Positions 25,682 through 37,235 of a stretch of 64,000 bases of DNA are shown in pieces. The stretch covers positions 372,001-436,000 of the forward strand of contig JBLDXI010000055.1 in assembly GCA_047495785.1 (NCBI GenBank). Reading direction: 5' to 3'. Made by a program: the position numbers and the translations under genes. The notes beneath the pieces were generated by a model. It was given only the letters and a program-made list of their open reading frames with translations. It ran no database searches and was not told the DNA's origin. The stretch's first letter is position 1, and each line of letters opens with the position of its first letter. The stretch comes from Lepidodermella squamata (taxonomy: Eukaryota; Gastrotricha).

Positions 25682-27523
25682 CTATGGCTTCCCAAGTTGA
25701 GCCGATCGAAGGTATTTCGCTACTTGTTTGTAGCCAGCAGCTTTAACAGCTTTAACAGCCTCAAGTCTAGCGCCACGGCGACGATAGCCCTTGAATTTTT
25801 CGATCAAAAGCTTCACCACTTCGAGGTTGCCAAGTTTAGCCGCATTCATCAAAAGCGATTCACCGTCTTGATTTTTGAAGCTTTTGACCAGCTTGGGGTC
25901 TCTGGACAAGATTGCGTCAACAATGTTAACCTGGCTTTTCTTCACAGACCAGTCCAATACAACCTCCGCAAGATCATTTTTGAAGACGTCATCAATTTGC
26001 TCAAATATTTTTCTCCAGAGAATTTTCAGAAATTCACATGGTCTCATATATTTATCGTTATAGTCATCGTAAGGTATATCTTCCATCTGTTCATACGCTC
26101 GTTCGATGAACGCTTCAATAGTAGACTCGCCTCTGTAATCTGTGTGAAAGAGATTCGCGCCTCGTTTGATCAAGTAGTCCGCAATGTCCCATTCTTTGTG
26201 GTAAGCACTTGACATGAGAGGCGACATGCCCCAAGCTTCTTCCATTTCCAGCATGTCCGGATAATTATCGATAAAATATTGAACCATTTTGAGTTCTGAA
26301 CTTTCTATTGCGAGGTGAATAGTTTGTTTTCGGTATTCGCTGAACGAACTCACTGGACAGATTGCACTCAAATCCACACCGCGTTCTTCTACCAGGTATC
26401 TTACGATTTCAACCTGGCCGTTGTAGGTCGCATGATGAAGAGCTGTGCCGATCAGGCTATTACTGGCTCGGTAGTGCCTCACCAGGTATTCTTTGCAATC
26501 AGAAGGCAACAGATCACTCTCAAAATAAGACTTTACGGCGTTCAAATCGCCGTTATCAACAGCGTTGTAGAACCGCATTTTCTCAGTTGGGATGAAATCT
26601 GCGGCAGGTTTGAACGGTCCATTAGCGAATTCACTCTCGATAGAATTTTCAAGCCATCTCAACTGCAATTTAAAGAATAATTTTAAGAATATATTCAACA
26701 AATTCAATATAATTTAGTCTAACCTTTTCATCAAGTTCTATGATGGTGAAGTAAATATTGCAGGTGTATTCAAGGTTCGACTGAGATACATAAGCTAATT
26801 GGCTGACCAAAAATGAAACATCACAGCTAGAAATGTCTGATTCGCAAAATTTCGGCGGTGTTCTTGAAATGACTGAGTTACGCCTCTCCTCAAGCTATAT
26901 TAGAAAAATTAAAAATAATATAATTTCAAATAGCTTCTTAATCTTACATTATTAGCGAACCACATCGCCTGAAGCCGGATTTCTTCAGCGTGAACCACGG
27001 CGCAAACATCGCAGAATTGTTGGCTACAATGCGAACAAGTTGTCCATTTCTCCAACAGAGCAAAATGCACACATTGTGTTACCAAGCGCCTATGAACGCT
27101 ATGCAGGTTACAAGGCTTCAAACTCCGAGTTATGATTTGCCGCAGATGGTAATCGACAGGCAGTTGGTCGTTGCACCCTTTTACCATCGCGTTGTACTCG
27201 AAGCATTCCATGCATTTTACAAAATTTACGGGTTTACCGTGAATCATTTCTGTCCGCGTATGAAAGGCTCTCACCTTGATACACATCTCGCAGGCTTGGT
27301 GACCGCAAAATGGCAAAACCTTTGGGTTGTTCAAGATGCCATTGCAATCGGGACATTGCAGGAGCTTGTAAAAGCACAACAGAGCAATATAAGGGCTGCG
27401 AGCAAATTAAATTCATACCGTGAAAGAGCGATAGTCATCAATATCTTCTTTGTATTCGAGGGGGTAGGAAAACTTATATGACTCGAGCTTCTTTGTCAAA
27501 GTCATTTCCTCCAACATAAACAT
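25682..27523 (-). CDS. RING/B-box/ankyrin protein (TRIM-like E3 ligase candidate), copy 1
   Basis: Four exons: 27505-27419 (an in-frame ATG also exists at 27523), 27364-26948, 26894-26724 and 26662-25682, joining in phase to 551 residues from 27505. Residues 30-80 form a RING-type zinc finger (CPDC, then CGHQACEMC, then CMEC). Residues 115-155 contain a B-box-like Cys/His cluster (CSHCSQQFCDVC then H). A linker of about 60 residues that may be helical follows. The last exon of 326 residues contains degenerate ankyrin repeats (GTALHHATYNGQVEIVRYLV, GMSPLMSSAYHKEWDIADYL, GESLLMNAAKLGNLEVVKLL). By analogy with TRIM proteins it may be an E3 ubiquitin ligase that recognises targets through ankyrin repeats; this is inference. 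The internal start at 27505 aligns with the single start of copy 2. Confidence 0.75.
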
Positions 27524-28060
27524 AGTCAAATATTTCTATATGGCAGTATAAATCAAGATTCCTACAGAAGAAAGGTTTCAAGTTATTAAAAGATTATTTA
27601 GTTCCTTCAAAATCACGTTGTATAGGCATATCAGCTATTTTCATCACTTGCTACCTTTAAAACAACTGTAAAAACGAAAACTAAAACCGACTGCATAGGT
27701 AAATCGGAATTTTAAATGGAAAAAAATCAATAAATTCGCCCACGACTGCAACTTGCCCAAGGTCCAGGCATCAAAGGCAATTGTTAGTTTTCCGTTTTCA
27801 ATATAAATTCCTGTTAAATAATATTCTACTAAGTAGTTCAAAATTCGACAATAAACTCCAGATTTTAGAAAAATTGAGATTGCCAATGAAGAAAATATTG
27901 TTTTGTTTCTCAATTTTCCGCACGATTATTTACGGCAGGTGTCAGATTCTGAAGGCACGCGACAAAGTTTCATAAGCTTCATTTAAGCTTCGCCATTTTT
28001 CTTTGAATTAAGACAATTTTAAAATCACCAGGCATTTTAGAGTAAAATTTACCGTACCGT
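27524..28060. other. Intergenic region, nothing recognised
   Basis: AT-rich spacer upstream of RING/ankyrin copy 1. No coding frame worth calling; the first part is probably promoter. Confidence 0.35.
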
Positions 28061-28756
28061 GGTGTGGGGTAACTTGGCCGGAAATATGGTTTTTTGAACC
28101 TCTTACGTCTCCTTTAAATTTTACTTGTTTCGCTTTAAATTTTATACCAAAAAAATCTCCGTTAAATTCTCAATCGATTGGTCAAAACCCGGTCGACGAC
28201 CGATAAAATCAATCGATTCTGTGGAGGTTGAAGTGATCTTGACCAAGTGGGGTAACTTGGCCGGAGCGTGGGGTAACTTGGCCGCATGGCTATTTCACTT
28301 GGCGATGAACCATCTGACAGAAACTAGGGCGATGATTCATCACGCCCTCTCATGTCTAGGCCTCATTTTAGTGCGCATTTCGCACGTTAAAAATCGGCCA
28401 AGTTACCCCACAAAATGCAGGTAATTACCGCTCGCGATTGCGACATCAGTTTTCCGAGTTCAAGGTGTCATTTGAAAGATATCACCGAGAGGAATCTTTC
28501 TGTGAAATCGGCGTCTTCCTCCGATCCCAGAATTCCTTATTATAAATGCTCAAAATCTCAGCGCCTAAAATGAATGAGTTGGTACTGACCTTCCTTGTCA
28601 TTGAAAAAACGATTTTCGAATTAGGTAAAAAGGGAGTTGTAGCTCAGGTGGCAAGGAATGTTCCTATGAAAAAAATTTCGTGAAAAAGGTTTTTCTCGAT
28701 GTGATATCGACCAGAAGGCGACTTTTACGGCCAAGTTACCCCCTGGCGAAGCTACC
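28061..28756. repeat. Element built from GGGGTAACTTGGCC units, inverted at the far end
   Basis: The 14-15 bp unit GGGGTAACTTGGCC(G) occurs in direct orientation near 28066, 28250 and 28270, and inverted near 28395 and 28729. The outermost copies are inverted relative to each other, as in a small DNA transposon or MITE of about 0.7 kb, but I see no clear target duplication. It lies between the two RING/ankyrin genes. Confidence 0.45.
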
Positions 28757-28835
28757 CTTTCGTTCGTTATTATAGCATTTTATTTTGTCAATTATTACCA
28801 GCCTAATAGGTAAATTTTAAATCGAAGCATTATTC

Positions 28836-28880
28836 GCTTCACGTAGAGTGTCTCGATGCAGTTTTTTAACTAAATCGATC
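28836..28880 (-). pseudogene. Relic matching the 3' end of the 35.1 kb ankyrin gene
   Basis: About 40 bp (CTTCACGTAGAGTGTCTCGA and TGCAGTTTTTTAACTAA) are nearly identical to 35140-35178, which encodes the C-terminal LVKKLLRDTLREAS of the ankyrin gene there. It sits just downstream of RING/ankyrin copy 2. It looks like a leftover of duplication or rearrangement within the cluster and is too short to be functional. Confidence 0.5.
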
Positions 28881-28897
28881 ATTTCCATGTAAACAAG

Positions 28898-30723
28898 TTA
28901 AGCTTTCCCAAGTTGAGCCGATCGAAGGCATTTTGCTACTTTTTTGTGGCCAGCAGCTTTAGCAGCGTCTACAGCCTCAAGTCTAGCGCCACGACGATGA
29001 TGGGCCTTGAATTTTTCGGTCAAGAGCTTTACCAGTTCGATGTTGCCAAGTTTAGCCGCATTTGTCAAAAGCGATTCGCCCTGTTTATTTTTGAAGCTTT
29101 TGACCAGACTGGGGTCTCTCGACAAGATGGCGTCGGTAACTCTGATCTGGTTCTTTTTTACAGACCAATCCAAAACAACCTTCTCAAGTTGATGTATGAA
29201 AATGTTGTCAATTTGCTCGATTATCAGTCTCCATAGGATGTTCAAAAAGTCAGAAGCTCTCATGAATTCAACATCACTGTCCTCGAGGCTTTCATCTTCT
29301 ATCGATGAATACCCCAGTTCGAAGAATTCTCCAATGAGGGAGTCGCCTCCTTTATCTTTGTGGTACAGGTTGGCACCTCGTTTGATCAAGTAGTCCGCAA
29401 TGTCCCATTCGCGGTTGTAGGCGCATGACATGAGAGGCGACCAGCCGAAACTTTCCTCCAATTCCAGCATTTCCGGATAGTTATCGAGGAAATATTCAAC
29501 CATTTTGAGTTGCGATTCTTCGATTGCAATGTGTATTGCCAGTTTCCGGGCATCGTTTAGCGAACTCCGGGGACAAATTGCATTCAAATCCACACCACGT
29601 TCCTCTGCCAGGTATCTTACAATTTCAACCTGGCCGCTGTAGGTCGCATGATGAAGAGCTGTGCCGATCAGGCTATTACTGGCTCGGTAATGCCTCACAA
29701 GGTACTCTTTGCAATCAGTTGGCAACAGATCGCTCTCAAAGTAAGACTTCAGGGTGCTTAAGTCGCCGTTGTCAACTGCGTTGTAGAACCGCATTTGCTC
29801 AGTTGGGATGAAGTCTGGGACGTGTTTGAACGGTTTGACGAATTCATTTTCGATGGAATTTTCAAGCCATCTCAACTGAAATTAATAATGGATGTTCAAT
29901 AAATTCAATACAATTCCGGCTCACCTTTTCATCGAGTTCTATGATGGTGAGGTAGATTTTACAGGTGTATTCAAGATTCGACTGTGATGCATAAGCTAAT
30001 TGGCTGACTAATAATGAGATATCACAGCTAGAAATTCCAGAAATGTCAGATTCGCAAAACTTGGGAGGTATTGTTGTAATTCGGCGGATTGCTGAGTTAC
30101 GCCTCTCCTCGAGCTATATTAAAATTTTTCGAAATAATATAATTTTAAATGCCTTCTTAAAACCTTACATTAAAAGCGAACCACAGCGTCTGCAACCGGA
30201 TTTCTTCGGCGTGATACGCGGCGCAAACATCGCAAAATTTTTGGGAGCAATGAGAACAAGTTAACGAATTCTCTACCAAAGCGTGATGTATGCATTGTGT
30301 CGTCAAGCTTCTCTGTAGGAGGCGCGCTCTGCTAGGCTTCAGGCTGCGTGTGATGAGTTGTCGCAGATGATAATCAACAGGCAATTCTTCATCTCGTGTC
30401 ATCGCGCAGTACTCTTTGCATTGAGAGCAAAGAAAGTACCTGACAAGTTTCCCATGTATCATCTCTTTGGGCGAGTGGAAGAACCTTGACTCGATACAGG
30501 ATTCACAGGCTTGGTGACCACAGGTTGGCAAAATCTTTGGATTGTTCAAGACACCTTTGCATTCGGGACATTGCAAGAGCTTTTAATACAAAGTAATATA
30601 AGGCCTGCGAATAAAAATATCATGGCATCTCCTTACCGTGAAGGAACGATAATCGTCGATATCTTCCTCGTAATCGATTGGGTATGCAAATTTATATGAC
30701 TTCAGTCTCTTTACAACAGCCAT
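28898..30723 (-). CDS. RING/B-box/ankyrin protein (TRIM-like E3 ligase candidate), copy 2
   Basis: Exons 30723-30637, 30579-30169, 30113-29925 and 29875-28898 join in phase to 554 residues. The exon plan and domain order are those of copy 1: a short N-terminal exon (MAVVKRLKSYKF), RING (CPEC, CGHQACESC, CSQC), B-box-like cluster (CSHCSQKFCDVC), a linker of about 63 residues, then ankyrin repeats (GTALHHATYSGQVEIVRYLA, GESLLTNAAKLGNIELVKLL). The two copies are head-to-tail neighbours and clearly paralogous; the ankyrin exon is the most similar part, and the exon 3 linker has six extra residues here. The start is fixed by the single ATG before the conserved YKF...DYRSFT stretch. Same inferred role as copy 1. 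Confidence 0.75.
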
Positions 30724-30894
30724 CTAACGTTATTAATGGTAAAAAAGGAATTCCTCGTATTGCAAAGCAGCCTCAAATAAATGGCAGGGTGGGTCGAGCG
30801 TTAGAAAAAATAAATGGCATGGCTTTTATAATTCTGGCAGAACGGTGATACGAATTCCAAGCAGTGTACAAGCATTTCAGAATCGCAGCTTTAA

Positions 30895-30981
30895 CACTTT
30901 AACTGCCCAAATTACGGCAAAAGTACCGTTGCGGTCGTAACTTAGTAACGGTATTTCGTATCGACACTAAGTTTCGTTATT
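30895..30981 (+). repeat. Left terminal inverted repeat of the piggyBac element
   Basis: 87 bp that match the reverse complement of 34574-34659 with only a few differences, including one extra base near 30966. Starts CACTTTAACTGCCCAAATTA. Confidence 0.85.
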
Positions 30982-31263
30982 TCCTACCGAAACATTTTGT
31001 CGTAAAATAATTCCGTTAATTTATTTCGGCACTGTCGGCATTTAGTAACGGAACAAGCTAAAAAAACAACTCGCTTTTACTTGCTATTACCAACGTTATC
31101 AGAAATTGGCTCGGAATTATTGCCTTACTCTAAATGGCGTCACTTACATAGGAAACAGTTCTATATTTCCGAGTTAGGAGCAACAGTTCTCAATAGATTA
31201 CGCAACTACGGCGACAATTTCAATGGAGAATAGTTTTTGAATGATGTTGATTTTTAAATCGTT

Positions 31264-32390
31264 TCAATGGCTGCTCGGCTCACTTTTGACCCTTTTCCGA
31301 GTATTCACCGATGAGCGCGCAGCCGCTGCTGATCGTCGATGGTCAAGGGTTGCTTGGATGGCCGAATCAATCAGGTGATACAACTTGAACGATCCCTGAT
31401 AACGAGCAGCACCCCGAGCAGCCACCGCAAGCCGCATTTCTTCCGGGCACTGGGCCACAGAAACAAAGTTAGTGCCACTAAATCATCACATTTGTAGAAA
31501 TTACAAGATTTTTCTTCTTTTATAAAAGTAACCTTTCTTTGCAAATCCATATAAGCAGCGCTTTTGCATAATCGGCGATTTTGTCATGCGTACTAAATAT
31601 TAGCTCCTCCGTCTTGGCGTCAATTTCTACTTCTTTGCCATAAATCACGCCGAGTTTTATAGGTGGCTTGGGATTTTTCGGCTCGGGCTTCGGAGCTAGT
31701 GCAATAAGCGACGAATCACCACTTGAAATCGAAATAGTTGGAGACGCGGGCGCCGGATGCTTTCGAGCGATTGCCTCAGTGTGACGGACCTCATACCAGA
31801 CAATTTTATTGACGTGCCATTGCATCTTTTCGACCACATCGCTCAGAATCGTGATGATTTGGAACTGCGCTTGGAACTGACCGGGGCATATTTCCGCAAC
31901 CGATTTCGTAAGTGCCAGTTCGATTCGCTCTGCGCCATTAGCACTAAACAGGATGTAATCTGGGACTGGAGCTTGCTCGAACTCAGCTCGCGTGCCAGCC
32001 CTGGATAGATTTGCGGACGATTTTGCTCGACTCGTAGAGGGCTCATCGACTTCGAGTAAATCCGGATCGATTTGAAAGTCGGGGAAATCAGAAGCTGGTG
32101 GCGTAGCTCTCCTGCCTGCAGGTGCTTTCTGCGCAGTAGTTCGTTTACTTGAATTTTTGGTAGGAGTGTCTTGACGTGTCTTCTTCTCAGGAGTTTCTTT
32201 CCGCGTTGCTTTAGCAGAAGCTTCCTTTGCCTGTCGATTTTTTGTTCGACCTTTCGGCTCCGATTGCTTTGTTGCCGCCGCTTGGGCTCGCGATCGAGTT
32301 TCCGGGAGAGATTTGCGGGAACTGCCAATGGCACCATTTTCTTCTTCCTCGACGTCGTCCGCATCCTCGTTCTCGTCGTCATCGTCGTCG

Positions 32391-32422
<32 letters not shown>

Positions 32423-32930
32423 AGTCTCGTCCTCATCGGCCTCGGACACGCTTTCCATTTCCCCGGCTGGTATTGTCTTCCCGTATATGTCCTCTGCTGA
32501 AACTGACTACGATAAATGAATTAGCCATGGGCTATGGTTGCAGATCAAGATAGCTTACCTTGTTGGACTCGTCGCCGCTTTGGCCGCGGTTTTCGGACTC
32601 CATCGCTGCGCAGCAACGCCGGAAATCTTCGTTGTGAGAACCGTCATCTTTCAAGATCGATGGCCTTTCCTCCGTTAGGCGAACCAATCTAGTAGCGGCA
32701 AAGATGGTCTTGTCGAGGAATCCGTAGACAACAATCAATTTTCTTTTCTCAAAGTGATGGAAATTAGATCGATAAAATTGGTCGGGAATATCTTTGCTGT
32801 TTTTGAACGTAGCTGCGGGGTAATAAGAGCGTGTATGCAAGGTCCAGTTGGCGAAGCCTATTTGAGCAAACTTCGTTGGATCGGGGTGATAGTGATCCAA
32901 AGACACACTTTTGTCTTTGTGAAGTTTCAT
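31264..32930 (-). CDS. Unrecognised passenger protein inside the piggyBac element
   Basis: Exons 32930-32559, 32506-31533 and 31477-31264 join in phase to 519 residues (introns 52 and 55 bp). Residues 1-110 look like a folded domain with aromatic content (HHFEKRKLIVVYGFLDKTIF). About residues 140-175 are a long acidic run of Glu and Asp. Residues 180-250 are basic and Ser/Thr/Lys-rich, resembling nuclear-localisation and linker sequence. A second folded region (YILFSANGAERIELALTKSV onward) extends to the C-terminus, which ends in RKRVKSEPSSH. The layout suggests a nuclear, chromatin- or DNA-associated protein, but I recognise no family. It is divergent from the transposase with about 190 bp between start codons, so the two may share a promoter region. 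It could be a captured host gene or a second transposition protein. Confidence 0.65.
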
Positions 32931-33120
32931 TTCAAAAAATAAATCTTATTCAAGCAATAAATTTCCGAAGAAATGGTTTCTCATGCTCATTTACTGAAAC
33001 GCAGCCTCAATTTATCGGAGCGCTGAGTTTTTCTCATCTCTAATTGATATCAATTCTACTCTCAACTCCCATTCATATAAGTTTTAAATTGGGCAGATCT
33101 TTTTGTTTGTTATCTTTCTA

Positions 33121-34411
33121 ATGGCTCCGGTTTGGCGTAATATAGGCCAGTCATTTCGGCCACGGCGATTTCCCTTCCGACCGACGCCACAATCTCCTGT
33201 AATACCCAACCCTTTCCAGCTCTTCTTGAAAATGGTCGACGCTAATAGACTGTTTCGGGATATTGCGTCGTGGACGAATGCTCATGCATCCGCAAATCGT
33301 TTCATATTCATGAGACCCACTTCGAGTAAGCCATCTCTCTATTCTTTAAATTTATCAAAATCATGATCATCTGGGAATAGGAAGGGCTCGGTGGCGACCA
33401 ACTAGCGCTCATGAAATTGCTGGATTTTTCGGTATCATCATGGATATGGGTTTCGAACATGGTTCGACAATCGAAGACTACTGGTCTACTCGGCGTCGTC
33501 GCCCTCGATTCATGTCGAGAAATCGATTTCAACTTCTACAGTCAACTGTCCGATTTTCTGAACCCAGGAGGGCGTTGATGAACGCGGGCGTAAATCGCCT
33601 AGCTTCAATTCAAGATTTGATTAATCGATTGAATCGGAGATTTCTTATGCTACGATCTGCCCCGCGTTGCTTGGTAATTGATGAATCTCTAATGAATTAT
33701 CGAGGAAAAGTTGTTTTTCGGCAATTCAACAAGTCAAAGCGCCACAAGTATGGAATCAAAATTTACAGGCTTTGCGATCCAACGGGCTACTGTTATCGTT
33801 TCGAAATATACACTGGAAAATCGAATAAGCGAAATGTAACAGCCAGGCTTTGCATGCGCCTTATGCGTCACCACCTCGACCGGGGTCATATCTTATTCAC
33901 TGACAACTATTTTACGTCCTATTTGCTTTCCCGAAAGCTATGGAAACGAAGCACACATCTTGTTGGGACCTTGCGTAAAAACAGAAACGGCAACCCTCAG
34001 GAACTCTTGCAGCGACGCATCGAACGCGGCGATCTGGCTGCTGCGACTGATGATCTCGGAACTTTGATTTTTCGGTTCTTTGATCGACGGGAAGTCATGT
34101 TTCTCTCAAATTTCCACCAAAATAAAAAATCCTTGGACCATTCGAAGCGTACAGGGCATCCCAGATTACTTCCAAAAGCGTTGATTGACTACAATCTCTG
34201 CAAATGCGGCATCGATAAACAAGACCAGATGGCTTCTTACCACTCGGCATTGCGGAAGTCGCGACGGTGGGAATTCAAAGTTGCCGTAGAACTGCTGCTG
34301 AACAGCGCTGTGGTCAACACGTGGTGTCTTTTGCGAAAAATGCCAGGTACAATGGATATTTCCATCAGAGATGTGAGAAAGCAGATCATCGAAGGGCTAA
34401 CTCGGCCCTAG
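33121..34411 (+). CDS. piggyBac-family transposase
   Basis: Exons 33121-33325 and 33381-34411 join in phase (55-bp intron) to 411 residues; an in-frame ATG at 33103 would add six. The N-terminal part has NPFQLFLKMV...WTNAHA and TSAHEIAGFFGIIMDMG, typical of the piggyBac-derived (DDE_Tnp_1_7) fold. The catalytic aspartates are visible at about residues 169 (CLVIDES), 243 (ILFTDNYFTS) and 347, with another Asp at 350 (CGIDKQDQM). The protein is shorter than the roughly 550-600 residues usual in the family and lacks an obvious C-terminal Cys-rich zinc domain before the stop, although CPKC appears in another frame just after it. It is expected to cut at the element ends and integrate into TTAA. 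Confidence 0.9.
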
Positions 34412-34573
34412 TATCAATACCATTTATTCAAAAACCCAGCGTTGCGTGTCCCAAATGCTCAGCCAGGCTAATTTTTCTTGCTCTTGACATTTTCTTGTGG
34501 ATTTCGAATAAAAATAACGGTATTGTATGTAGAAAGTACCGGTAATTTTTAACGACACAAAATTCCGGTTGAA

Positions 34574-34659
34574 AATAACGAAACTTATGCCGATACGAAA
34601 TACCGTTACTAAGTTACGACCGCAACGGTACTTTTGCCGTAATTTGGGCAGTTAAAGTG
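34574..34659 (-). repeat. Right terminal inverted repeat of the piggyBac element
   Basis: 86 bp, reverse complement of the left end at 30895-30981, followed by TTAA at 34660-34663. Confidence 0.85.
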
Positions 34660-34663
34660 TTAA

Positions 34664-35124
34664 AACTTAAAATTGACTTTAATCTTGCCTTACAAAAGGC
34701 ATCAGTTGGCACAAGGCACGTGCCAGCCACACATTTTTTACGCAAAAGTTCAGGATTGAATCCTCAGCTATTTTGTATTGTTATTTTCGGAATTCTTAAA
34801 AAATCCTAGAAAATCAGAAAAATCATCCAAGATCGCTACAAGTATCAGAATATAGACCTCAACTTAACCTATTTGGACCATGCAAAAGCTGGTTCAATAT
34901 CGGTCTAATTAATAATAAATAATTGCTTTAAATTAGAACACCAAAATAATTGTTTCATTATTTGATTACCTTATACTACTTACACCCCTTTCCAGCAAAA
35001 AAGTTCATCTGATTTGGCAGACAATTTATTTTTCCGATTTTACGTGTCAATTTCCGCCTCGGTATACATGCGATCGAATGAATCGAATAATAAGACCAAT
35101 CATCAATACTCAGTTCATCAATAC
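34664..35124. other. Intergenic region, nothing recognised
   Basis: AT-rich spacer between the transposon and the 3' end of the first cluster ankyrin gene. Confidence 0.35.
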
Positions 35125-37235
35125 TCAGGTATTACTCGCTTCACGTAGAGTGTCTCGAAGCAGTTTTTTAACTAATTTGCTATTAGCAGAGAGCGTAATT
35201 GCCGTCGCGCCATTCTTCGCCTTGACCGATATACCACTCGGCAGACCAGCTCGTCGAGCCGCTGTCAACAACAACCGAACCATATCGTCGTCGCCGTTCT
35301 TCGCAGCGTACATCAAAGCAGTCATGCCGCTGTCGTCGCGCAGGCTCAGATCGGCGCCATGGTCGATCAGAATTTCAGCCGTTTGTAAATGCCGATGTTC
35401 AGCTGCGGTGATCAGCGGAGATTTCAGCGAGTTGTCGCACTCATTAACCCCAGTGCCGTATTCCATCAGCAGTTGCGCAATATCAGCAGCCCCGTTTTCG
35501 GCCGCTTTGATCAGTGGTGTGCGGCCTTTCATGACAGTTTTCATGCTGACATCAGCGCCGTATTCCAACATAACTCGAACAAATTCGATCATGTAAGACG
35601 CGCTCGATGCGTATGTTAATGGTGTCATTCCGTTGCTGCAATGAAAATTGATATCAGCGCCTCGTTTTAGTAGCACCAGCAAATTCCCAACGGTTCTTTT
35701 GTTATCAGCCGATCCAAGTAGCAGCATCAGCGGCTCAGAAAGATATCCGGTACACTGTAGAGACATTCATAGTAAAATAGGGAGAAGAATCGAACTTCTC
35801 ACTCACCCTTGCAATAGATTTAGACACCCTTCGAGGTTTAGGGGTTGGTGCCGTAGAGGTTGCGACTGTACAGTATAGAATGGCTTCCATAGTACGATCA
35901 ACAATCTTAAGTAAATTTAAACATTTGAAAATTTAAATATTCTCAAATAGCTCCTTTACCTCCGTTCTGTCCTCCGTTTGTACCACGGCTGAGTCATTCT
36001 GGAGTGGGAACTTTGGTCAACAAAAATTTACCATACGATGAATAAGTACAATTACATTTATATTCTCTATTGCTGCTTTCTCTGTAATTTCGGCCGCGGA
36101 CTCGTTTTGCGCACAGCCAGGCTAATATTAGAATAATTGACATTTCGATTTCTTGAAATGCTATTTTTACCTCGTTCAATGAGTTGACATTATATGGGGA
36201 AATACGTTCCTATAAAAAATGAATGAAAATTACTTTAATTTAATTAGGTCATCATACCCTGGCGAGTGAGGCCAAATGCGCTTCCAATTCGGCGATTTTC
36301 GAAAGACTCTTCTCAAGCTCCTAGGATAGAGATCAAAATTATACATTTTTTTCAGCAGAACTTTTTCAAGAACCTTGGACTTGCATTCCAGATCTTTTTG
36401 TAGTTCCGTTTCCCGAATCATAACTTTGTTAAGTTCCTGTAATCCAGGCAAGTTAGGAATTAAATTAGATTCGAAGCTCGAGAAAATAGGTACCTTCAAA
36501 GCATCTTCCAATTGATCCTGTAACAGCATATTTGACTTCCTGGCTTCTTGAAGCGCCCATGAGTTTATTTCTAAGTCTTCTTCCAAGCCCTGCGGATGAA
36601 GAAGTTTAAGGCATTACAGCAAAACTTCACGACAATATTGTTACTTCAATTCGATCGCCTAGTCGTTTTTCTACTTCTTCGAGTTCCTGCAACATAGTCA
36701 AATCACGCAGTTATACGAAAAATGTGTGAAAAACAGCAGATAGTAAGAAGAACATTCTACTAAACTGCTTCGAAATGATTTTTTAGTGTATATCAGAGCT
36801 GTGAAAGAGCGAAATATGCAGCGTGTTAGTTGCACAGATGTGTGAAAACTTGTAATAAGCTATGGGGTTTGCAATTTTACCGGCTATAATTTTACCTGGT
36901 ATTTTTCGCCAAGCTTCGCTTGCAGGCGCATATAAGCCCTACCCATATTGGCGCCTTTAGTCGGCGTCTTTAACACTCAATAACACTGATAATAAGGCTT
37001 CTCAGATATTGAAAAAACTCATATCTTACCGGTTCTTCGCTGAATAGATATGGTTCAGAGAAGCCACGCTGGCAGCTTTCTTGTTGCGATTTCGGTAGGG
37101 AATTGGTTGACTGGTCAAAATAATACATTTAAATGAGAAATTAATTCAATTAGAATAACTCACCCCGGTGAGCCTGGCGCTCGCCCCGGCAGCACCACCA
37201 GTCATCGATTGGACGACCTCTAGTAAGCTAAACAT
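35125..37235 (-). CDS. Coiled-coil/ankyrin cluster gene 1
   Basis: I can trace about eleven exons, all phase 0. They run from 37235-37164 (MFSLLEVVQSMTGGAAG), 37110-37030 and 36967-36896, through small coiled-coil exons near 36686-36645 (ELEEVEKRLGDRIE), 36590-36490, 36440-36350, 36320-36255, 36209-36172 and 36000-35960, to an exon at about 35905-35810 that joins the final exon (about 35752-35125). The last exon begins CTGYLSEPL and carries about five ankyrin repeats (GMTPLTYASSASYMIEFVRV, GRTPLIKAAENGAADIAQLL, LKSPLITAAEHRHLQTAEIL, GMTALMYAAKNGDDDMVRLL). The N-terminal half is predicted coiled coil, the C-terminal half a protein-binding ankyrin solenoid. No signal peptide or membrane segment, so probably cytosolic. 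Function unknown; exon ends in the middle are approximate. Confidence 0.65.

Larger units (their letters stand above)
30891..34663. mobile_element. Apparently complete piggyBac-type transposon with a passenger gene
   Basis: TTAA at 30891-30894 and 34660-34663 flank a 3,765-bp element (30895-34659). Its ends are nearly perfect inverted repeats of 86-87 bp starting CACTTTAACTGCCCAAATTA. Inside are a transposase gene on the plus strand (33121-34411) and a divergently transcribed second gene (31264-32930, minus). Both are intron-containing with intact frames. TTAA duplication, long matching ends and an intact DDE transposase suggest recent activity. A second TTAA lies 9-12 bp inside each end (within CACTTTAACTG), so the exact target duplication could be that inner one. 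Confidence 0.85.

Noticed and set aside
28634-28700. tRNA-like start (GGAGTTGTAGCTCAGGTGGC)
   Set aside because: No anticodon arm, T-loop (GGTTCGA-type) or closing acceptor stem follows within tRNA length.
32171-32553. Plus-strand frames rich in Ser, Leu or Arg/Pro
   Set aside because: Antisense of the acidic Glu/Asp run in the transposon passenger gene.
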